IMG/VR virus record: IMGVR_UViG_3300025769_000595
Coordinates: 1-29,130 of that record
Direction: 5' to 3' (one strand)
Length of the DNA stretch: 29,130 nucleotides
Origin: a virus
In this document: in pieces, positions 8,231 through 16,078 of the stretch
Position numbering within the stretch: position 1 is the first letter of the stretch
How the letters are laid out: every line of letters starts with the position of its first letter
Notes under the pieces: generated by a model
What the model was told of the DNA's origin: nothing
Seen by the model: only the letters and a program-made list of their open reading frames with translations
Database searches by the model: none
Position numbers and translations under genes: made by a program

Positions 8231-9946
8231 CTATGTTCTAGTAATGCTTATACTACCTGAATTTTTAGTGTAGCTTCCTCTCATACTTATATTATCTACT
8301 TGTTCTGTAGAGATAATCTCACTAAGTTGTATTTGAATTGTTCCCTGGTTATTAGAGTAACCTCCTAAAGGATTTACTGTATCTGTCTGTTTAGCGACAG
8401 CCAAATCTTGGAAATCTATTAGAAGTGTTCCCTGGTTATTAGAGTAACCCCCTAAAGGATTTACTGTATCCACTTCTTCAGTAGAAATAATGGTTTGAAA
8501 TACGCGAGAAATACTTCCTTCATTTTTTTCATAACTACCAAAAAACTCCGTGGTATCAATAATAAATCTCTGGACAAAACCTGTAGTTTCTACAATTAAA
8601 TCTACTGTGTCTAAAATTTGTCCTGTGAATCCTGTCTTTCTTAAGTTTAGAGTGTAAAACTCTACTACTTCTGGAGAAGGAACCTGCTTTGTTATAACAA
8701 AACTTCCCTCAGAAAAATTATCGTTTCCAGTAGGCAGAAAACTCCCCTGCACTTGATCAAAATCTACTCCTTGAACAGCTCCTTCAATAGTCCAGTAAAT
8801 TTGTTCTATAGGAAATAAGGTTCCTTTAAAAAAGACAGTAGCTTCGTAAACTGGGCTGGAGTTTGGTCCGACAGATATTGAGTCTATTACAGCTCCCTGC
8901 TCATCTACTGCTTGTGCGCCTGCAAAAGCAAGAGTAAATAACGTTATAGTATCTACTATAGCTCCGCTAACACTGTCCTTTCTGAGCCTTAAAGTATTTG
9001 TTAAATCTACATTAGTAGAGGGAGCAGTAATAGAAAAACTTCCAGAACTAGAAGCAAAGTCTCCGGTAAGAGAAATAGTGCCGGTACTAGTAGAATAATC
9101 ACTGCCGCTAATTTCATAATATATGTCTTCGGGCTCAAAATTTTGTACACTTACATAAACTGTATCAGTGTCTTGTTGAAGTATGTAGAAAGCTCCTATT
9201 AGAGTGTCTTGAGCATCAACAAAATTAAAAGTTTCTGGTCCTCTAGAGGTATCTATTATAGTAACATTTACTTGGGCTAAAACTGTTCCGAAAATAGACA
9301 CTTCTCTTACTGAAAGAGTAAAAGTTTCGGGGCCTTCAGTAGCTAAATCAGCCAAAGTCCCTATATCAAAAGAGCCTTGAGAAAGGGAGGTAGTTCCAGA
9401 CATGTTAAAAGAGCCGTTTAAGGCTTGAAAGTCAGCTAAAGAAGCTCCGTCTAGACTCCAATAAAGAAGTTCAGGACCTCTTTCTAAGCTACTAACATTT
9501 ACTGTTTTTACTTCTCCTTCGTTTATATTGAAGTTTCCTGAAGATACAGTAACGGAGGAAGTTCCGGAGACTAACTCGTATACTCTCACAAATTTGGCGG
9601 TGATAGACCCTATTACATCATTTAAATAAGTTACTGTATAGCTGTCACAATACACTACTACTATTTTTTCGCCTGAGGGCTCGTTACTGTCCGGCACAGT
9701 AAAATCAAAAGTTTTGTATTTTCCCCTATTATCAAAAAAGCCCGAAATAGCTCTTATTTCCTCTATAGGTCTGTTTGTAAAAGTAATAGAATAAGTTTCT
9801 TCTCTAGCATCTGTACCTATAGATACGCGGTTTTCGTATCCATCACCAAAAGTGGTGAGGGAATAAATAGGCTTTATACTTTTCGTAACTCCGCCCCTAT
9901 CAGGAACCCGAAAAGTAAATGCTAAATCTTCAAATCCTACTGTCAT
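8231..9946 (-). CDS. M-like domain fused to Calx-beta-like arms and a repeat tail (M2, 571 aa)
   Basis: Residues 15-124 are an M-type minor tail domain (F-G-D-G-Y-E-N-R-V-S-I-G-T, F-T-N-R, then V-P-D-S-N-E-P-S-G-E-K). About three beta-sandwich units follow, recognised by recurring Y-W-[ST]-[LI], G-S-F, T-E-G-x-E-T-F-x-L-S-x-R and I-D-T-S, the style of Calx-beta repeats in phage tail proteins. The last ~105 residues are four copies of a ~29-aa unit around [GS]-[GS]-Y-x-x-N-x-G, ending I-T-R-T. I place the start at ATG 9946, directly after the stop of the upstream gene, because the three M-like proteins then align at their first residues; an ATG at 9970 would add 8 residues and overlap the upstream gene. 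No clear ribosome site is seen, so coupling is likely. It probably anchors the following giant protein to the tip (inference). Confidence 0.7.
   Translation of the reverse strand: MTVGFEDLAFTFRVPDRGGVTKSIKPIYSLTTFGDGYENRVSIGTDAREETYSITFTNRPIEEIRAISGFFDNRGKYKTFDFTVPDSNEPSGEKIVVVYCDSYTVTYLNDVIGSITAKFVRVYELVSGTSSVTVSSGNFNINEGEVKTVNVSSLERGPELLYWSLDGASLADFQALNGSFNMSGTTSLSQGSFDIGTLADLATEGPETFTLSVREVSIFGTVLAQVNVTIIDTSRGPETFNFVDAQDTLIGAFYILQQDTDTVYVSVQNFEPEDIYYEISGSDYSTSTGTISLTGDFASSSGSFSITAPSTNVDLTNTLRLRKDSVSGAIVDTITLFTLAFAGAQAVDEQGAVIDSISVGPNSSPVYEATVFFKGTLFPIEQIYWTIEGAVQGVDFDQVQGSFLPTGNDNFSEGSFVITKQVPSPEVVEFYTLNLRKTGFTGQILDTVDLIVETTGFVQRFIIDTTEFFGSYEKNEGSISRVFQTIISTEEVDTVNPLGGYSNNQGTLLIDFQDLAVAKQTDTVNPLGGYSNNQGTIQIQLSEIISTEQVDNISMRGSYTKNSGSISITRT
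8339..8383. repeat. 45-bp direct repeat, copy A (in M2 C-terminal tract)
   Basis: This copy matches 8426-8470 at 44 of 45 bases. The spacing is 87 nt, exactly one 29-aa unit, so the reading frame is kept. It encodes the D-T-V-N-P-L-G-G-Y-S-N-N-Q-G-T part of the repeat unit. The near-identity compared with the diverged flanking units points to a recent unit duplication. Confidence 0.9.
8426..8470. repeat. 45-bp direct repeat, copy B (in M2 C-terminal tract)
   Basis: Partner of 8339-8383, with a single base difference (CCTCCT against CCCCCT on the plus strand), which is silent at the protein level. It encodes the preceding 29-aa unit of the M2 tail. Confidence 0.9.
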
Positions 9947-9947
9947 T

Positions 9948-12900
9948 TTAGGTAGCGTCGTAATAAGCACATGGCATAGAAATTGCTATGGTCTTTCCTG
10001 CGTCTGCGGCGGCGAATCTTAAATATCCTTCTTGTGGGTAAATAGAAACTTCTCCTGCAGCGAGAGTAGCTGCATTATCAAACCCAACAACATTTGCCTC
10101 AGTACCATCAATTGTAATACTATAGGTTTGTCTGTACGCGGCTTGAAGATGGCTAAAATCTGTTCGATAGGCTCCGGTTGCAGGGCTTGCCTCTCCTACT
10201 TTTAGCCAATAATCGTTTGTTGCTGCTTTTTTAAAGCTATGGTATGTTCCGGAGTCTTGCGTCCAAAAAGTGTTGTTATTGGTATTGGTGCCTATCGCAT
10301 TATTATACTTTGTTGTGCAAGGAATAAGACTCTCTGAGCTAGTAGCCGCGGAAGTATGAACTAATAGTCCTCGAATATAGTATTTAACTGTAGTTCCTGT
10401 TCTTTCAATAGTAAACGGGCAGAAAGAATATTTTGGAAACAGGGCCATGCTAAACTCAGGTCGCGATCCAGAGCTGGTATTTGATAATGGACCGCGAAAT
10501 CCTGTCTGTAAATTTCCATCATAGTAAGATCCTGGATTAGTAAATTCGTCCTCTACATTTAAAAATATTTGCGTCTGGGGTTGCGTTGTAGAGTACACCA
10601 CGGATCCCCCTTCTATAACTTCTATCAAAACTGGCGTGCCATTTCGGATGGAAGTAAAATTTTCACTCTCGTTATTTGTTGCAACGTCATTCGGATATTC
10701 GAGATAATTATTGATAGTCAGGGATGAGCTTGTCTGTTGAACCCCTCCTGAAGAAGCGTAGGGGTGGTTTTCTGTAGGATTTTCCACAATACTTAATCTA
10801 AAGCCATAGTTTATATCTGAAAAAGAGTCTACATTTGTATTATTTTCTTCTGGACTAATAGAGTCCGAATATAAAGTTGCATCTGTCAAACCCCAAGCTA
10901 TTTGTCTCTCGACCCCTACTGTAGGAGGAGAGTTCCAGGTGTCCTGAAGATTTACTATAGGGTAGTCATACCAATTAGTACTATCTAGGTCGCCAAAAGG
11001 TTGAGTAGTAAGAGAAGTATCCCCGGAGGCTGCGGAGGAAATTTTCAATCGAGTAGATATAAAATAAGTATTAGCGGTCGAACTAGTGTTGCCATCCTGC
11101 CTTCCTGTAAAATTCCAGAAAGGAGTTCCACGATCAGTGCGCTGTATGCTGCCACGAAACGTAGTATTCACTAAAGCCCCCGACAACAGAGTTCTTGTAA
11201 TAACACACGTATCCGTATTATAAGATCGTGTATCAAGGCCACTAGACGATGTCCAAGTGCTATTGTTTACTCCTTGGCTGTCATTCAAGAAAAAAGGAAT
11301 TAATTCTGAAGGAGTGCTTAATCCTAAGGTAGTACTAAAAGAAACTGATTCGCTTGGATAATAAGAGACTGTGGGAGAAAAAGACTCAAAAGAAGTTGCT
11401 GCATCATTTTGTATACCATCACAAACAGCTACCGATATTAACTCTCCGGCTGTATAATTTTGAGTTCCCGATGCGTCGTCAAAAGAAATTGTAGCCCCTC
11501 CAATTAAAGCATCGGTGCTCAAATGAGTACTTTTTACCCCGAGAGGATCGTTGTCGTCTTGTCTTTTTACCCAAGAAGAGCCATTCCATTTATATCTGTC
11601 CCAAACCTCTCCTATGAGTTGTGCAGAGGGATCCCAGCCGTAAAAAGAAGTTCCTACAGATTGTAACCGTTGGTTACTGTCGATCCATAAGCCCCTTCCT
11701 AAATAATATTGTCCTATACTTGAATTACTTTGCAGTAGAGTAAGCGAGTGGTCTGAAAAATCTAGCTTATAAAAACCAAAGATAGCATCTGTATCATTGT
11801 AATAAGGAGCCCAAATTAAGCAGTCATTTCCATCATCATCCGTAGTTTCATAAAAAAAGAAACCTTGTTGAGTGCCTCCGGAACTAGTTCCCTCTAAAAC
11901 ACCGTTTGTGTATATTCTATTTGCCAACCCAAAATCTTTTATATTAGGGGGGGTGTTTGTGCGACTATCATAACCAAAACTTGTAGAATTAGACCAAGTT
12001 AAAGGAAACTTACTATACCCAGGAGATCCGGTATCAATCTGAGTCTCAAAAAATATCTCAATAGGAGTCATTCCATCTCTCTGATCTACATTACCTTCTA
12101 ATTCTCTAACTTGCCAGCAGTTTGATAACCACCACTTTGATTGTGTTTTAGTACATCCAAACCTTTTTTTAATTCTTTTTCGGATTAAACTTGAAGATGC
12201 TGGATAAGTTACTGAAGAAGTTCCAAAAGTTACGTCGAACTGTTGTTGGGTCACTCCCCACCCCTTAGAGCCAGTTAAATAGTCTGTGAGACCGCCACCA
12301 CCGAAATGGGTCATAAAGCTAAGAGGATAGTCTGTAGACAAAAGAGGAGTTGTGTCGCTTACCGAACTCCACCAAACTGCGTGAGTTTTATTAAGACGTG
12401 TCCCCTCATAATCAACAGTGCTGGTTGTTTTGTTAAAAATAACTAGAAGTCTATTATCTGTTTGCTTATCGGCATTTACTGCTATAACATTTCCCCAATC
12501 TGCCTCTATATTTGTTTGAGTAAATGTAACTCCTCCTGTACTAGTAGAGTCATAGGCTGTCCAGCTTGTGCCGTTATTTGTAGACTTAACCAAAGCGCCT
12601 TTTATAAATGCCCACACCGTTCGGTGAGTAGTTTGAGAAGTTCCCAAAGCTAGAGAGTAAGCTTTATTTTCGGTAGTAGAACCAACGTCTGGAAGAGACG
12701 CAAGATTAAAGTTTGTAATCGATATACTACCTAAAGGATCTGTCACTCTCCACAAGCCCGTAAGAGGGCAGGCTAACCAAAAACTATCAGATAATTCATC
12801 ATATTCATAAGCAGAAACATAAGATAAAGTAAAAGCAGGATAATTTGTAGAGTTTATTCTTATAAAAATATCATCTACAAAATTTGAAAAGATTATTTCT

Positions 12901-14324
12901 TTTGAAGTAACTTTAACTCTGTGTATATCACTATTTTTATAAAGTTCATCTGCTTCAAAAACGTGAGAGTTGGGAGACGACCATGCTGAAGTATCATTAT
13001 CAACTTTGTACATTGGGCCATAGTTAAATACTCCGTCAGGTTTTTCAGTACTAAGACTATCTCGGTTTAGTTCATAGCCTCCAATAACATTTAATTGTCG
13101 GGGAGTAAACGTGTTGTTAGTCCAGCCAGTGAAATATCTCTTCATAAAAGAGTATTCAGCTACACCAACTCCTCCACTGCTACCGGAAAAGTCTATTTTC
13201 CAATATTCGGGAATTCTTGGATTATAATTTTCTGTATTGAGAGTGAGAGTGGCATCAGTAGTAGGAATCTCATTCACATTGAAAAATGGAGTAGTTGGAA
13301 GATTAGTTTTTGTTTGGTAAGATTGTGTCTTACTGAAAGTTGAGGGAATAACAGAACCCCAAAGCATCCAATGACTAGAACTTGCCCCAGGGCCTACTTT
13401 AATTGACCCAAGTATTGCCCCAAATCCTTGAGTGTTTGTATTAATGTTAAATTCTCCAACCACTAAACCGTCCCAGCCAGTGAAATGCTGGTCTTGTGTT
13501 GCTACTAGGGCGCCATTATTATCATCATAAACTCGAGGCCAGCTTCCTACATTTGGTCTTTCAGATACGAAAGTTCCTGACCAAGAACCTCTCCTGTTTC
13601 TCGACGGGTTAAAGGTGCTTGGTTTAGATTGCCATGTGGTAGCGCTATTTCTGCACCCCAGAAAATCTGTCATACTCCACTGAGAGCTTGCCACCCAACT
13701 ATTTTTGCCTCCTATAGAATTAAGAACTAAGCCGAATCTAAATAGCATATCATGATAGACATCATACCAGCTTTTATCGGAACTTGCAGGAGCAGTTATT
13801 GTAATAACGTATTGAATAATAGCTATTTGAGTATTTGATTGCACCACTGAACTTGGAAAACTTGCACAGCTTATAAAACTAAAAAAGTTGGCTGATGAAG
13901 ATCTTACAAGAGCTACAGAATTTATATTTCGTGTACTTGTACTGAGTGGAGGCCCTAATTCTCTTAAAACCGTAACTGTAGCTGTTTCGTTATCAAAAGA
14001 CATAGTTACAGCTGGAGTTCCGGGTATGTCTCTTGGCTTACTCCAAGTACCTGGAAGAGAAAAAACACTTCTATCAAATGTTGAAATATATTCATCGTTC
14101 ACTAAAAAAGCATAACCTCCTATCGATGAGGATTGGCCATTTCTATCGCCTACAGGTATATTATTGTCTAAATATACCTGTGTGCTATTACTATTGTGAT
14201 CCCAGCCCGCAGGGTTACCAAAGTAGTGGTTATGTAAAAAAGCATTCTCAACAACATCAGAGGTATATTCTACCTCATTCGTAAATGCATTTTTTAAACT
14301 TATTTGTACTTCACCTTTTAACAT
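9948..14324 (-). CDS. Giant tail-tip/receptor-binding candidate, first copy (RBP1, 1458 aa)
   Basis: Collinear paralogue of the 1452-aa protein at 3863-8221. The same landmarks lie at nearly the same residues: S-F-M-K-R-Y near 393, the Asp-box S-T-N-N-G-T-S-W near 583, Y-K-W-N-G-S-S-W-V-K-R at about 905, and the C-terminal L-A-A-G-E-V-S and A-A-A-D-A-G-K-T ending P-C-A-Y. Between landmarks the two copies differ widely, including the N-terminal ~350 residues and about residues 600-880, as expected for parts under diversifying selection. The single Asp-box is too little to claim sialidase activity, and no catalytic set can be identified by eye. Ribosome site AGGA lies 7 nt before ATG 14324, just after the M1 stop. 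It is most likely a virion tail-tip adhesin working with M1; it could instead be a tail-shaft decoration. Confidence 0.6.
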   Translation of the reverse strand: MLKGEVQISLKNAFTNEVEYTSDVVENAFLHNHYFGNPAGWDHNSNSTQVYLDNNIPVGDRNGQSSSIGGYAFLVNDEYISTFDRSVFSLPGTWSKPRDIPGTPAVTMSFDNETATVTVLRELGPPLSTSTRNINSVALVRSSSANFFSFISCASFPSSVVQSNTQIAIIQYVITITAPASSDKSWYDVYHDMLFRFGLVLNSIGGKNSWVASSQWSMTDFLGCRNSATTWQSKPSTFNPSRNRRGSWSGTFVSERPNVGSWPRVYDDNNGALVATQDQHFTGWDGLVVGEFNINTNTQGFGAILGSIKVGPGASSSHWMLWGSVIPSTFSKTQSYQTKTNLPTTPFFNVNEIPTTDATLTLNTENYNPRIPEYWKIDFSGSSGGVGVAEYSFMKRYFTGWTNNTFTPRQLNVIGGYELNRDSLSTEKPDGVFNYGPMYKVDNDTSAWSSPNSHVFEADELYKNSDIHRVKVTSKEIIFSNFVDDIFIRINSTNYPAFTLSYVSAYEYDELSDSFWLACPLTGLWRVTDPLGSISITNFNLASLPDVGSTTENKAYSLALGTSQTTHRTVWAFIKGALVKSTNNGTSWTAYDSTSTGGVTFTQTNIEADWGNVIAVNADKQTDNRLLVIFNKTTSTVDYEGTRLNKTHAVWWSSVSDTTPLLSTDYPLSFMTHFGGGGLTDYLTGSKGWGVTQQQFDVTFGTSSVTYPASSSLIRKRIKKRFGCTKTQSKWWLSNCWQVRELEGNVDQRDGMTPIEIFFETQIDTGSPGYSKFPLTWSNSTSFGYDSRTNTPPNIKDFGLANRIYTNGVLEGTSSGGTQQGFFFYETTDDDGNDCLIWAPYYNDTDAIFGFYKLDFSDHSLTLLQSNSSIGQYYLGRGLWIDSNQRLQSVGTSFYGWDPSAQLIGEVWDRYKWNGSSWVKRQDDNDPLGVKSTHLSTDALIGGATISFDDASGTQNYTAGELISVAVCDGIQNDAATSFESFSPTVSYYPSESVSFSTTLGLSTPSELIPFFLNDSQGVNNSTWTSSSGLDTRSYNTDTCVITRTLLSGALVNTTFRGSIQRTDRGTPFWNFTGRQDGNTSSTANTYFISTRLKISSAASGDTSLTTQPFGDLDSTNWYDYPIVNLQDTWNSPPTVGVERQIAWGLTDATLYSDSISPEENNTNVDSFSDINYGFRLSIVENPTENHPYASSGGVQQTSSSLTINNYLEYPNDVATNNESENFTSIRNGTPVLIEVIEGGSVVYSTTQPQTQIFLNVEDEFTNPGSYYDGNLQTGFRGPLSNTSSGSRPEFSMALFPKYSFCPFTIERTGTTVKYYIRGLLVHTSAATSSESLIPCTTKYNNAIGTNTNNNTFWTQDSGTYHSFKKAATNDYWLKVGEASPATGAYRTDFSHLQAAYRQTYSITIDGTEANVVGFDNAATLAAGEVSIYPQEGYLRFAAADAGKTIAISMPCAYYDAT

Positions 14325-14326
14325 AA

Positions 14327-16078
14327 TTATGTCCTAGTTATATATACCCCGAAAGAAGACTCCGTCGAAGAAAAAGTATTTGTATTGTTTATAGACTCTG
14401 TCTCTTCTGCGCCTACAATTACTGTATATCTTATTAAATTCTCAACCTGACCGTTCTCAGCAAGATCAAAAGGATTGTTTAAATTAATATTTTCTGTTTT
14501 CGATACTACTATAGTTCCTTGTCTTTGTAGCTCCGAGATAGATGCTGACGGCGCGACTAGAGAGAAAATATTTCTATTGTTTATAGACTCTGTTTCTTGT
14601 GCTCCTACAATTACTGTATATCTTATTAAATTCTCAACCTGACTGTTCTCAGCAAGATCAAAAGGATTTAATGAATCAAGCTCTTCAGTCTGAGTTATAA
14701 AAGCCGTCCCATAAACTAGCACACAAGAATCAATTACTGGACCGACAGCACTTCCCGTTCTTAAACTTATTATAAATGCTTCTGTATCTACTCCCGACTG
14801 CTTAACAACATCAAAAGTTGCCGTATTTAAATTATTCGTTCCTGTTGGTGTAAAACTTCCAGATATTAAATCAAAATCAACACCGCCGGTAGCATTTTCA
14901 ATAGTCCAATAAATTGTTTGAATATCGAAAAAGTTTGCTGTATAATTTATCGTTGTAGTATATGGGCTTCCCAGCTCCAACAAAACAAAATCAATATCTT
15001 GCTGTAAAGCATTTGTTATCCTTCCACCTATAAAACTCTCAGGTAAAAAGTTTAAAGTTATAGTATCAACAATCTCTCCACTAATACTATTTTTTCGAAG
15101 ATTCAGAGTTCTTGGTGTACTCTGCTCTACGTCAAGTATAGACTGTAATACTTTTGTAGCGCTGCTTGAGGCAAAACTACCTGATAAATCTATGACCCCA
15201 AAAGTGGGATTTGCTAAAAGGGAAGAGCTTGCTATAGGATCTATTGAAAAGTATATATTCTCTGCTGGGTCGAAGTTCGAGACTCCAACATATACTGTTA
15301 AAGATTGTCCGGAAGTTATATTCTCCGACCCTACAGGATCTCCCTGATCGTTCACCCACTGAAAAACTTCTGCACCTACTGAAGTATCTAAAACCAGTAC
15401 TTCTTTTGAGACTAATACTGCTCCGCCAATAGAACCCTCACGTATAGAAAGAGTGTATGTTTCTTGTCCTTCGGTAGTTACATCATCTATTGTTTGTAAG
15501 TTAAAAGAACCTGTGGCGGCTTCTTGTGTTCCTGTCATGGAGAAAGAACCGCTTACTGCAGTAAAATCTGGCGAAGCTCCTAAAGAGAGAGTCCAGTATA
15601 ATAGTTCAGGGCCCCTATTAGTACTAGTCAAATTTATTGTTTCAGTAACGCCCTCATCTAGTATAATTCTTGAATTTAGTATATTTAATAAAGCTATCTC
15701 GCTTTGATCTTCAAATACTCTAATAAAATCACAATTAATTGATCCTATAGTATCTGTTACATATACCCTATTATAAGAAGGGCAATAAACAATTATCTCT
15801 TTTTCACCAGAAGGCTCATTGCTGTCCGGAACAGTAAACGAAAAATTCTTAAACTTCTCTCTTTCGTTCAGAAAAGAAGATATTCTAACAATTTCTTCTG
15901 ACGACCTATTAGTAAATGCTACCGAGTATACTTCTTCGTAACTATTTGTACCTATAGATACACGGCTATCATACCCTTCCCCGAAGCTCTCTATATTAAA
16001 AATAGGCTTTAAAGATTTTTTAAAATCTTTATCGGGTACTACTCTAGTACTAGTTAGATCTAAAAACCCTAAAGCCAC
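14327..16078 (-). CDS. M-like domain fused to Calx-beta-like arms and a repeat tail (M1, 583 aa)
   Basis: Paralogue of M2 (8231-9946). Residues 15-123 form the M-type domain (F-G-E-G-Y-D-S-R-V-S-I-G-T; F-T-N-R; V-P-D-S-N-E-P-S-G-E-K at 83-93, identical in M2). About three Calx-beta-like sandwiches follow (roughly 133-237, 238-345, 346-460), with T-E-G-Q-E-T-Y-T-L-S-I-R and L-D-T-S in the first. The tail carries two 64-residue-spaced copies of a segment containing N-P-F-D-L-A-E-N and E-N-L-I-R-Y-T-V-I-V-G-A, then ends I-T-R-T like M2. The start is GTG at 16078, overlapping the tape-measure stop as TAGTG; no strong ribosome site is visible, so translational coupling is likely. It follows the tape measure, where lambda has M itself. 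A docking and spacer role for RBP1 is inferred. Confidence 0.72.
   Translation of the reverse strand: MALGFLDLTSTRVVPDKDFKKSLKPIFNIESFGEGYDSRVSIGTNSYEEVYSVAFTNRSSEEIVRISSFLNEREKFKNFSFTVPDSNEPSGEKEIIVYCPSYNRVYVTDTIGSINCDFIRVFEDQSEIALLNILNSRIILDEGVTETINLTSTNRGPELLYWTLSLGASPDFTAVSGSFSMTGTQEAATGSFNLQTIDDVTTEGQETYTLSIREGSIGGAVLVSKEVLVLDTSVGAEVFQWVNDQGDPVGSENITSGQSLTVYVGVSNFDPAENIYFSIDPIASSSLLANPTFGVIDLSGSFASSSATKVLQSILDVEQSTPRTLNLRKNSISGEIVDTITLNFLPESFIGGRITNALQQDIDFVLLELGSPYTTTINYTANFFDIQTIYWTIENATGGVDFDLISGSFTPTGTNNLNTATFDVVKQSGVDTEAFIISLRTGSAVGPVIDSCVLVYGTAFITQTEELDSLNPFDLAENSQVENLIRYTVIVGAQETESINNRNIFSLVAPSASISELQRQGTIVVSKTENINLNNPFDLAENGQVENLIRYTVIVGAEETESINNTNTFSSTESSFGVYITRT
14383..14476. 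repeat. 94-bp direct repeat, copy A (in M1 C-terminal tract)
   Basis: This copy matches 14575-14668 at about 90 of 94 bases. The offset is 192 nt, that is 64 codons, so the frame is preserved. It encodes the second L-N-N-P-F-D-L-A-E-N ... E-S-I-N-N block of the M1 tail. Confidence 0.9.
14575..14668. repeat. 94-bp direct repeat, copy B (in M1 C-terminal tract)
   Basis: Partner of 14383-14476, with about four base differences. The ~98 bp between the two copies show no such identity, so only the block itself is conserved or recently copied. Confidence 0.9.

Larger units (their letters stand above)
3863..16078 (-). other. Tandem duplication of a two-gene module: (M1+RBP1) and (M2+RBP2)
   Basis: Two adjacent gene pairs of near-equal size (583 + 1458 aa; 571 + 1452 aa) share order, domain plan and motif positions. 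Protein identity is high at landmarks and low between them. Where I compared DNA by eye (the Y-K-W...D-D-N-D-P segment; the V-P-D-S-N-E-P motif) the copies match at roughly three quarters of bases, so the duplication is old. The block sits between the tape measure and the ordinary M gene. Confidence 0.85.

Noticed and set aside
8339-8470. CRISPR-like repeats
   Set aside because: Only two copies, in frame inside a coding region with protein-level repeat structure.
9947-9970. Upstream ATG for M2 (579 aa form)
   Set aside because: Adds 8 residues without counterpart in M1 or M3 and overlaps the RBP1 end; the ATG at 9946 aligns all three M-like starts.
3863-14324. Diversity-generating retroelement target in the giant proteins
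   Set aside because: No adenine-rich variable repeat pair of the expected type, no C-type lectin ending and no reverse transcriptase in the window.
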